From: Chloromonas sp. AAM2
Lineage: Eukaryota; Chlorophyta; Chlorophyceae; Chlamydomonadales; Chlamydomonadaceae
Length of the DNA stretch: 26,892 nt
Assembly: GCA_004335635.1 (NCBI GenBank)
Contig: QAXH01001442.1
Coordinates: forward strand, 1-26,892
Direction of reading: 5' to 3'
The position numbers were made by a program, and so were the translations under genes. Below the pieces are notes generated by a model that did no database searches, was not told the DNA's origin, and saw nothing but the letters and a program-made list of their open reading frames with translations. Positions 8,601 through 18,283 of the stretch are shown here, one piece after another; positions within the stretch are counted from its first letter, which is position 1, and the number at the start of each line of letters is the position of its first letter.

Positions 8601-11036
8601 AACCTTCAGTCTGTGACAGTGTGTCAATGTGCTCGGCTCTATACGAAGGGTACAGATCCCTAAACTATTTTCTGGTCATGGCCACGCGCAGGCCTGGGAT
8701 ACCCACTTAAAACTGTTTGAATCTGTCTAAACGTAGCTGTTGAAGTGACCGTTGGGAGTGCTGGTGTGCAAGTCCATCCCTCCCAAACCAGGACCTGCCG
8801 GTATGCCACCAGCTGCGCTAGAGACGGCTGCTAATTTGAATCTACAACTTATGTGGTGGCTTACAACCAGCCTGCGAGTGCCCCTTACCGGTCGTAGTGT
8901 TGCAAGCACATGAAGGCGAACAGCACATGTATGGCCAGGCCTGGGGTGAAGCGGGACACAGACGCCACCAACTGCACACAAACAGGCGACAGATGAGCAC
9001 AAATGGAAAGATGCAGTAACCCTGCAATGTCTAGACTGAAAATCGACCTGAGAATTGCCAGCTGAGATTTCCCCTGGAAATGGTCACAGCCCACCCTGGC
9101 AGCATTTGACGTACCCTAGGCAGGGTAGATAGTCTACCTGTCAACTGCGTGATTGCAGCACGTGTATGAATCGCTTCACCGCTTGGCGCCTATCAAGCAA
9201 GCCAAGCTATAAACAGCTTACATCCCTCCTTGCTGTGCCTCTGGCTGGCATCCCTGCCACGTTGCCACCATGGCAGCTGCTGTGCGCTGCCACTGACCTG
9301 TTTCGCTATCAGCTGCATGACAGCGGGTGAGTAGTGTCCCCCTCTACTGAGCGCGTTGCACAGCTGCCACAGCACTGCCTCGACCTCCTCCGCATGGCAA
9401 CCCAACAGGGCGGACTGCTGGCCATTGGTGCTGTCCACTGGCGCGTCTATGTTGTTGCTGGCCCGCAGCACGAGTTGGCAAGTGGCTTTGAGGAAGTCTG
9501 GAAGCAGGAGCAAAATTGAAGCAGGAGCAAAGCACTAGTAAGGTCAGAGTTGCAAGGCTGCATGTCGCTCACCGCATCATTTTGGCCTCAGCATGCCTGA
9601 TGCTGTTGTGGCCACAGGCATCACTACGCGACCCAACACTCACATCAAGGCCGTTATAGATGCATGCGTGCAAGCAGCCGTATGCACATGATGGCGATTC
9701 CAGCGCACCACCTCTGATGTCAGTGCCAGTTGCAGCACCCGGCTGCTTTAAAAACCTGCCAGCAGCTGCTCCAAGGCACACGCAAATAGCCCTGCCCCAG
9801 CCAAGTGCCCATGCCCCACCTTCATCTTCCACATCGCCCAGGCTGGCTATGGCCTCCGCACAGTACGTCGCCATTGCCACCGGCAGCAGCGGCAGCGCGG
9901 GCAGCAGGTGGTCGTGCAGCAGCCCGATCACATCCTCGCGGTACCTGGCCGCAGCCTCGCACTCCTGGGCAAGCAATGGCATGGGCAGACAGCACACAAC
10001 ACATCATGCCTCAGCAGCCATTGTCTCAGGATTTTGATACAGGCTACTGATGCCCTTATCCCTGCGACCCAGATGGACAGTGTGCCCAAACACCAGGACA
10101 GGCCATACACTGCTCCTGCATCGCTTACTTGGAATGACTTGGTGTCCAGTTCTGCCCAGTAGTCAGGCTCCAGTTCCTGAACAGCCTGCAAGAGGAGGCA
10201 AACAGATCACACACACCCCTGAGGTTTGGTCCAACTCAGTTGAGAAATGCAAAGATACATTTATTCCTTCCTACTCCTTGAGGGTTGAGCGTCAACCAGA
10301 GGACAGAGAGCAGCCATCAAGGGCTCAGGCAACACCAGCAGGATTGGTTGGAGCTGACCTCCGCTGTATGCCTGTGCCTGGCCTGAGCTGTGCACCTGCC
10401 TTGCTCAGTGCTGCCGCGCACAGGCGAGGGTCCAGATGGTCTGCATTGTCCTGGTCCTTGGCCGCGAGCTGCTTCTGAATCCATGGGCCCAGCTGCTTAT
10501 AGCTCGACAGCTTGAGCAGCTCCTCCATGGCCTGGCTCATGCGCTGGGTCTCCCTCTGCATGCACACCATCAAGCACCCTAGACGTTTGTCATATGCCTG
10601 CCTCATCCAAAAACACCATGAAAATAATATGGAAGTAGTAAATCAGCCTAAACGGCGTGTCATTTTGTCTAGGTCATGCTATGGTGCTGCCATGGCCTCT
10701 GAAAACCATTCTTCTATACACAAACTCTTCAAGATTGCTCTGATGTCCAGGTTGCCCCCGGTCTCAGTACATAAACGATCATGGCTAGAAGGAGCTGGGA
10801 AAGAATGCCTTCATTGTGCTCCTGACATGCCAACACAGAGGCCACACTAATCGGCAGAGGCCGCCACCCCTCCATACCTGGGTTGGAATGATTTCTGGGG
10901 CACTGAGCAGCCCGCCTGCTGCTGCACAACTCTGCTTGCACGGCCTGCCATGCGGCTGCCGAGCTGAGCAGCATAGACTGGGGATGAAAGACAGACTGAT
11001 GCGATTCGAAGTCTGTGGAAGGGCAGAAGCTGGCAT
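5645..11036 (-). CDS. RAP-domain organellar RNA-binding-type protein with helical repeats
   Basis: Exons, 5' to 3': 11036-10878, 10555-10400, 10185-10129, 9964-9820, 9497-9298, 8971-8889, 8286-8211, 8143-8006, 7745-7675, 7290-7128, 6878-6787, 6382-6235, 5914-5645. All phases agree; 585 aa. Residues 1-40 are rich in Ser, Ala, Arg and Pro with no acidic residue, like a chloroplast or mitochondrial transit peptide. An in-frame ATG at 11147 is an alternative start. Residues 106-420 look all-helical, in the style of FASTK/OPR-type proteins. The C-terminal RAP domain (about 455-515) includes APTRLLGTAQARIRVL joined exactly across the last intron to RLGWPVWPVSLQQW. RAP proteins act in organellar RNA processing or translation; the specific target cannot be told. 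Weak points: exon 2 needs a GC donor (AAG|gcaggt) to stay in frame, and the exon 7/8 junction has an alternative (exon 7 ending at 8236 with exon 8 starting at 8180). Confidence 0.82.
5995..6060. repeat. GT microsatellite with flanking duplication
   Basis: A (GT)n run at about 5995-6016 sits in the last intron of the RAP gene. The phrase ggataccatgtgtgt before the run recurs at 6046-6060 just after it, so the array or its flank was locally duplicated. Confidence 0.8.
8448..8713 (+). repeat. Pair of about 42-bp direct repeats in a RAP-gene intron
   Basis: ctggtcatggccacgcacag then gcctgggataactactt at 8448-8490 recurs as ctggtcatggccacgcgcag then gcctgggatacccactt at 8672-8713. Both lie in the intron between exons 6 and 7 of the RAP gene. 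The intervening sequence is unrelated. Confidence 0.7.
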
Positions 11037-12885
11037 CAATACAATGTGGCTCTTTGCTTGAGCCCTGCTGCATGAGCATGCCGGTGATGCCGCATGGTGA
11101 CGCTGGCCCTGTAGTCCAGCTGATGATGGTCCCAGATGTGTCAGCATGTTGGCTAGAGGATGCAGAATGTGGAATGGGCGTCAAGTGCAGCAAACAAAGG
11201 TTCCGAAAAACCTGCACCGGCCGAAACGTGCGCCGGCGGCATTCCTCGTCATTCAACGAGCACGATGCATTCAAACCTCGACAAACAGAACAGCTCTACG
11301 ATCCAGAGAATGACACGGTGAATTATGTCTAGGTGGTCGCAGAGGTGCCTTACCCTAACCCTGAATTGGAGAGAGGGACACCTGAATTGCGAAGGAGCAG
11401 GTGTGTGATTGACTGAAATGACAAGGCTGTCAAAGCTGTCAAACCTGTCAAACCTGAGCTGCACAAACGACGAATGTATACAGCTCATGTACTGCAAACA
11501 GGCTACAATACACATTTCCTCAGCGGGAAAAAAAGTCCGGAGATGGAGGGAATGATAGATTAGCACATGTAAATAGGAAGACTCACACTGTGAATAAGGG
11601 GAGAGGGATGGCCCTGTCACCTGAACCGACATCCCTGAATGGCCTTACCCTGAATGACGCGCTCAACCTGTCAAGTTACACTAGTGGCATTCCAAAGGGA
11701 TTCTCATTACATCGTACTATTTGGGTCAGTTGTGGCTACCTGGTTTGGTCAGCACAATTCGAACTCTCGTGTAGCATGAAAGTTCTTGATGAGTTGCAAG
11801 CAATCAACCTTGTTAAAGGGTAGCCAGGAAGCAGCCAGCTTAATGCCCAGACGAATGCGTTGGTGACGCGCAGACACTCTGGCAGGGTATGTAGTTGTAC
11901 AAACTTGCTAAGGTGCCTGTCGTCGAATTTACAATTGCTAATGGGACCTCTCTCATCATGTTGTAATCGACATTGGCTCCTCTGGCCAGATATTCTGGCC
12001 CGATTGACAGATGGGTTTCAAGAGGCATGGGCCTTCCATACAGCACATGCAGACAGTGCAGCCCAGTCCAGCAAATGGAGAAGCATACAAAGTAGCACTG
12101 GATTCAAACGGCGTGATGAACTTTGACCTGCAGAAATGAAGCTGCTTGCCTGCAGCCCGTTGTACCACTGGCATTCAGCAACACCCTCAGGTGATCAAAA
12201 GCATCCTTTTGTTTAACCTACAGCAAGCCTGACAGAAAGCAAAGCGCTCACCGCTACACCAGCGGTGGTTGTCCGACAGGTGACCAGCAGCAAGATGTCA
12301 TATGGGGCACAGTAAAGCAAGAATAAAGCGCAGAACAGCTCATTAAGGGTCAGTTCCTTGCTCGTCAAAAGTGAATTGTGTCCTGTTCAGCATTGAGCCG
12401 ACATAAAACCATTGCATGCTGTTAGAAAGCCAGCTGTGGCCCAGTCTCTGGCTGTTGACTTGCCAACCACATTTGCTGGCACCAAGTCGAGGGGGTCGCG
12501 TAGATGCAGCAGACAGTGCGAAAATGTTTGAATAGGACATCCAACATCTGCTCAGAATATGACCGTCCAGCAGTGCCCCTGGTGTAAAGTATGGCACGGC
12601 CTAGTATGGTACCTGACACTCAGTACAGACCATGTATGCCGGCCATCTGCACTGGTGTGAAGACATGACTGCCATGTATGAGCAAACTACATCCATGCGC
12701 GTGCATTGAAATGAGTATCCACTGCAATGGCCAGTTGCCACCAACCGCCATAACCAATGGCATGTCAAATTTTTCTCTGTCTTGGCGCAGACAGTGTTTC
12801 TCAATGTCTGCCTGCTGCCATCTGTGCATGCCAAGTGGCAAACTGGCATGCCAACTGGCAAACTTCCTTTTCTGGACAATTTGGT
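11037..12885. other. Intergenic region between the RAP and RPB3 genes
   Basis: Both neighbours are on the - strand, so the right part should carry the RPB3 3' UTR and the left part the RAP promoter. No complete gene was found. The - strand of 11840-12060 resembles a single degenerate ankyrin repeat (listed separately). The fragment aactggcaaacttcctttt at 12853-12871 belongs to the dispersed repeat seen near 580 and 4524. Confidence 0.5.
11840..12060 (-). pseudogene. Possible ankyrin-repeat remnant
   Basis: The - strand frame gives GLHCLHVLYGRPMP, then EYLARGANVDYNMMREVPLA, recalling the ankyrin pattern (TPLHxA, LLxxGAxVDxxxxxxPL). It stays open for about 68 codons to a TAA at 11840. Upstream the frame has a stop and no partner exon was found, so it is either a remnant, a lone exon of a missed gene, or chance. 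Confidence is low. Confidence 0.22.
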
Positions 12886-14519
12886 TCAATAAAAGACCTG
12901 CCGTCCCACTGATGCGTCCTTGACATGCTGTGCCAGCAGATCGATCTTGGCCAGCAGTAGCCCCAGGGCCTGCTTCACAATCTCCTCAGTCGGCAACACG
13001 CCTGTGCTCTCCACCTGCACACAAGCCACAGTCGAGCCAGGAAGCTGAGCACCCGACATACAAACCGGTTCTGTCAGCTGTTGTGCCCATCAAGCGGCTG
13101 CCTGTGTGTGCAACTGCCACCTCTTGTTAGCACAGCGGTCTGATGCCTCGTGTCATGAACTTGCACCGTTGCGCTCCTCCTGCTCGTGGTTACTGGCATC
13201 ATGTCTAACCTGGTGAGCTAGCAAGTGGTTGCACCTATCCTTACAGCATACAGTCGCCAACCCCAAATTGTCATCAGCACCGCAGTAAAGCCTGCTACAG
13301 CGCTACACAAACGCAACACAAGCACGATCCACGCTAGACAGGCCCAGTGCCCAGTTGCTCCTGTGGCATGGAACAACATGGCCCATACCACTACGCCTCG
13401 CCGTGCAGGCACGTACCCTGAAGATGAACTCGTCCTGTTTCTGCTTGATGCTGATGGCCCCTGGCTTGCCCAGCTCCTCGGCCTTGGCCAGCACCTCGCC
13501 GTCATACCGATACCGCTCAACATCCTCAACCTCTATCTAAAAACAACAACACGACAAGCAGATGCACAAATGAGGAGAGAGTCATAAGTGCAGGTTCTGA
13601 TTAACTGCAGACCGTGAACGAATGCACATAAATATACTATCGTGCTGTGTGTGCGGCCTGGAGCAGCATTGTCTAGCATGCATGTCATGCTGCTGTTTGC
13701 AGTAAGACAGTACATGACGTGCTGAGCTGCGATTGTACATCCCGACGTCCAGCATGCAGCCCGACACTGGTCTGGCATTGTGGTTGCACTGCTGTGTGGT
13801 CAAGGCATGCAAAGAAGTTGTGGTTGTTGACCCACCCGCTTGATAACCTCGTTGTACTTGAATGTGCCTGAAGGGTCACTTGCCGCCAGGTCTTTCCGTT
13901 CCTGCTCATTTAATTCATCCACCAGTGAATCGTTGACGGTGATTTCTGGCATGAAGTGGTAGACTGCTGTTGCCACAGGTATCCACTTTGCATGGTCTTT
14001 GCCAACGCCCTTGCGTGCTATGGCACGCAGCTTGAGCTCTTGGCCCTTGCGCATTTTGACGATGACAATGGGCTTTTCATCCTCTTGGGCTCCTCTGTAG
14101 TTGATGGGCTGCACCTCTGGCATGTTGCCGTCCAGCACCAAATCATTGGTGGTGACGTACTGGGTGGCATCAGAAGTGCACTTAACATGCAGTGATAGCA
14201 CGACGTCTGTGATGTCCTCCTCGCCCGTTGTTTCAAAGGGCTGCTTCATGCGCATGGCGAGATCTGATTTGAGCGGTATCAAACCCAACCTGTGCGCCAA
14301 GAACTCATCGTTCAGCACCGTTGTATTGTTCTCTATTTCCACCAAATCGATCGCAATCGTAGGCACGTCTGCGATGATGACACGGCGGAGCGCATTCGCC
14401 ATGCTGGTGTCGGTGCGACGCAGCACAAACTCGCAGTAGTCATGCGTGAGCTTGCGGACGGTGATGGTTGGGTTGCGTGCATTGTTCTCTCTCCCTTTGC
14501 TGATGGCTGAGTACGCCAT
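12886..14519 (-). CDS. RPB3: DNA-directed RNA polymerase II subunit RPB3
   Basis: Exons 14519-13836, 13536-13417 and 13014-12886, all phase 0, giving 310 aa (plant homologues are about 319). RPB3 pairs with RPB11 to form the assembly platform of Pol II, equivalent to the bacterial alpha dimer. The first exon has the alpha-like N-terminal motif SMANALRRVIIADVPTIAID (39-58), then NDEFLAHRLGLIPL and the conserved KLRAIARKGVGKDHAKW (163-179). Exon 2 carries YRYDGEVLAKAEELGKPG. Exon 3 carries FRVESTGVLPTEEIVKQAL across the junction and ends in QVFY. The start ATG leads MAYSAISKGREN. Oddity: the usual zinc-loop cysteines between IPLKS (81-85) and LHVKC (110-114) are absent although the frame is continuous. 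Plants also use RPB3-like subunits in Pol IV and V, and a shared subunit is possible. Confidence 0.94.
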
Positions 14520-16025
14520 GCTGAGGGCCGGTCACGGACAAAGCCAGTAGTTAGCCTGCCTGCATATTGCTGGTTTGCAGATGGATTGCAACTCAAGGCT
14601 CCATGTTTGCAAGCCTTTGACTTAAGGCTCTCTGTTACAATACAATTGTCTACTTATGCCAGAGGCCGGCTGAACTGCCTGGTACACAGGATGTCCACTT
14701 GTGTGACCTCACCCTACCCAGAAAAGATGTTTGCCAGTGAACATAATTGTGAAAAGCCTGTGTGTTAGTAGACGATTTAGTGCTACTTCTGGGACACCTT
14801 ATGTGAGTGGTAAGCACGTCCATGGCATAACCTTGAAAAGCATTATGTATCGTGACTGAAGTGTGGTCCACCCTTCCCCATAGCCCATCAGCCACTCCAC
14901 CCATGCTGCATTGAACGCACCGGACGCCCCGGCCGCAGTTGACGCACCTAACGGACGTAATTAAAAGGCACAACATCACATATCACGGCCAGGTCTAGCA
15001 GAGAAGCGCGATACAGAACGCCATTTAGGCAGCAAAAATGACAAGAGCCTGCTCAGGGCACAAAGCGTGTGTGGTCCGGGTTGCCAAACGGCAAGTCAGG
15101 AGCGCCACGAGCGTTAGCTAGAAGTGTGCCGTTGTCTCAGGCTGGAACTAAATGTCTAGCTGCACAAGTCCAGCCAAATCAAATAACAAATTGGTCGTGC
15201 CAAACGGGCACAACAGCCGCCTATTTTGCGACGGTGACATGCCTGGCACTGGCCTGAACTGTCGATAAGCTACAAATTTGCGTAGTCAAAGCCGATTAAA
15301 AGCAACTATGGCACAACGAAAGTGTAGTACATGATGCCTCTTAGGGCAGGGACGCGGTGCCTTCTGCAAGGCAAAAGCCAAGCAGTGCGATGCTGGTAGT
15401 AGTCACATCCAAGGCAATTCAGTCAATGCGTTACGGGCCCCATACATGTGACCTGGTCTGTCCAACTTCCCGTCACCAAGCAGCTGGCAACGAGCATCAG
15501 AAGACCGAGTTACCAGACCAAGTTGGTTGCCCCTGCCATGTGCACTGAGCATACAATCATTATTCATAAGTGCCAACCACCAGCTTCCTCTTCATAAGTG
15601 ATAGGAAAGCAGGGCATGTTGCAACGCCCATCGCAGGCACAGTGCACGTCATGGGAAGAGCCATTGGCAATGTGTTAGGTGCCATGAACAGGAAGAAGAC
15701 ACGTCACCAAGGCCAAGGTCAGCAGTAAGCCATGCCAACGATCAGCATATTAGATTGTTCACGTAGGGCAACTAAAATGAGCGGACTGCCGACTGTGTGC
15801 CACCCATGATCACTCTGGCCAGCCAGGCCTGCTACACAAGATGACAGCAGACCGGCGTGCTAAGGATGAATCTTGGCCATGCCACCGGCTTGTGCACCTT
15901 GCCTAATCCAACACTCGCGTCAACCGACCTAACTAAACCTCATCACTTATCAAGAATCACGGTGCAACAATTAATGCCTGCAGTTGAGGCAAGCGGTAAG
16001 TATCCTGCACATAGCAGTTGGGCCT
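14520..16025. other. Intergenic region between the RPB3 and VHL-like genes
   Basis: About 1.5 kb without a supportable exon on either strand. It should include the RPB3 promoter at the left and the 3' UTR of the VHL-like gene at the right. No TATA box, tRNA T-loop or element ends were recognised. Confidence 0.5.
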
Positions 16026-18283
16026 TCATGGCTCATCCAGCTGCTGGCCCTGCAGTTGAGCAGCCAGCTGCTGTGCAGCCAACAGCTGTTCAAACTGCTC
16101 CGCCGCCAGTAACTCGTGAGCTGCCTGCTCCTCCTGTAGAGCGGCAAACTGCTCTACCACCAGAAACTGGTCAGCCGGCTGCTGCTCCTGCTGCTGGGCC
16201 GCTAGCTCTTGTGCAGCCGCCTGTTGTGCAGCAAGCTGCTGCTGAATGGCCTCAGCGGCCTCCACATGCTGGGGCAAGAGGTGCTCAGGCGGCAACACAC
16301 AGTCAGATTGCACCATGGCAACAAGGTCTGGAGCATATGGTGCGAGAAAGCCGATAATGAGTAGCAGCAGATCTTGAGGCATGTCTTGCAGGTTGAACGC
16401 AATCTGGCCGCCAGATGAACGGCGGCGGCATATGTCACCTGACAGGGACGCAGCACGGGACAAGCGGCCTGCACACACGGTCACAAGCCATGGTGACAAG
16501 ACTGTCAGGCGAGTCAGGCATGCTTATCATCGCAGACCGACCAAAGGCCAGACAGGCGTGCGGCCACAGGCATCTGTGCAGCAAACACCGCCATGACCCT
16601 GTCAGGACTTGTAGGGTCCCAGCGAGGCTGATCGGGTTACAACGCAACGTAGCAACTGGTAACCACGACCGAACTCTATATGCATTAAGTTCTGGTCCCA
16701 GTGACGCTTGGCTTTCCCCTCAGCAGGCAACTCACCCTCAAATGGCAGGCAGGAAAAGGCTGCGCTCACACGGCTGCGGCTGCTAGTGCTGCTGGTTGGA
16801 GAAGGTGATTTGGCCTGCTGCAGTCTGTGCTGGCACAGCAGCAGGGTCTGCACCTGTGCCTTGAACTCCGCACAGTGCTTCCAGTGTTTTGCGTGCAAGG
16901 AGGGTGACCACTTCAAGGGACCAGCTCTGTCCAAGTGGTAGGCTCGCACCGCCTCACATGGAAACATCACCTGAAGCAGGAAAAGGAAGTGGCATGCCTT
17001 TCCAGCGTGCATGAATACTCCAGCCCTGGATGACTGGGTCCGATAAAATGTTTTTGGCTTTGTTTGATGGTGATACTTCACTGTTCACTGGCGTCAAACT
17101 AGAGCCGTCTGAGATGCATCTGATCCATGATTGGAATGGGCGCTAGGACCAGTTGCTTGCTCTTCAACTGCCAGAGGTGACATCCCTTTACCCACCGCCT
17201 GACAAGTGGGATCTGTGTTGAATTGTGCATTGCAGCGCTCACTGAGAAACTCCATAGTAGCATGACTGTCTCAGGCTTGCCTAAGGGGTGAAAGGGCTTG
17301 CACTTGGTATGTGCACCTGGCCCAGCAGGAAAGCAAGAGTAAGCAATCAGCAGGAAGCCTGCATCTCTGCTTGGGCATTATGTGCTAGTAAGTGTTGCGT
17401 GCTGCATGAATGCAAGGGGCGGAGCTCACCTGCTTCTTGCTTCCACGTAAGACCACAGCTGTGTGCGGGTCTTCCAAGGCCCTGAAGATCCAAGGGTGAG
17501 TTGCGTAAGTGTACATGCTGCAGCGACAGGCAAACGGGAGGGTGACAATTGTGAGAAAAGCACTCACACCTTTCTCTTCTGGGTGTAGACACATCAGCGC
17601 CTGGCATACCAGAGTGTGCGGCTGAGCTTTGGGTGTTAGTGACATGCGTGTCGCAGGTGCCAATAGCTAGCAGGCCCACATGTGATCAATGCTGCATGTG
17701 CACGTGCAGCAGAGCTCTATGCTCTACTTTTAGATGTTCGTACACCAGGCCATGTGTGCCAAGTGGTAGTCCTTGCCCTAAGAGCTGGGCAATCACTGGT
17801 TGAGCTGGAATTGTTGTGGTGGGTGGTGGATTTGCCTTGGTGTACTTGGCCTCACACCACACTTTGAATCATGAATTATAACAAGACTTGCGTTCCCCTC
17901 TTCGCATTGAAAGGCAGATTGCAACAGCATGCTGCCGCTTGCATGTACGGACAGCTCGCAAGCACAGTCACACTCACAGCTTGACTTCTCCCGCCTTGAT
18001 TGTGCCATAGGATACGGGCTCGCCCAAATAGTTCAACCTGCGTTCCAAATTGTGAGGATTTGGCTGCTGTGCGCGATCCAACTGATGCAAGCGCGATGCA
18101 ACTGACACAGCTCGGGGATTGCACCTACCACAGCATGTCCAGCGTAAACTGCGTGTGGTTATGGATGAAGACCGTGACGCGCGCTACGCTTGAGGCAGAC
18201 CGAATGAGCTGGCCATCCGCAAACCTGGGAGGTTCCATCTGTTGATGCTCAACTGTCTCCTGTGTCGAGGCTGTAGCGCCCAT
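16026..18283 (-). CDS. von Hippel-Lindau (VHL) beta-domain protein with Gln/Ala-rich C-terminus
   Basis: Exons 18283-18129, 18037-17978, 17517-17430, 16970-16772 and 16438-16026, phases consistent; 304 aa. The beta domain spans about residues 33-101. TVFIHNHTQFTLDMLW joins across introns to LNYLGEPVSYGTIKAGEVKL, then MYTYATHPWIFRAL. Aligned without gaps to human VHL from W88 to R120, it keeps N78 (N42), W88 (W52), Y98 (Y62), H115 (H79) and W117 (W81), with Thr at S111 (T75). These residues form the hydroxyproline pocket in animals. After it comes KHWKHCAEFKAQVQTLLLCQ and a helical DMPQDLLLLIIGFLAPY segment. No Elongin-C BC box (S/T-L-x-x-x-C) is evident. The tail (about 205-304) is built of LAAQQ-like runs, probably coiled coil. 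The last intron has an alternative acceptor giving IAFNLQDMP directly. The first ATG (18283) is in frame; a second lies at 18238. The ligand and function in algae are unknown. Confidence 0.85.

Noticed and set aside
10729..11274. 181-codon - strand ORF
   Set aside because: It overlaps RAP exon 1 in another frame. The chosen frame gives a transit-like peptide and the correct phase into exon 2.
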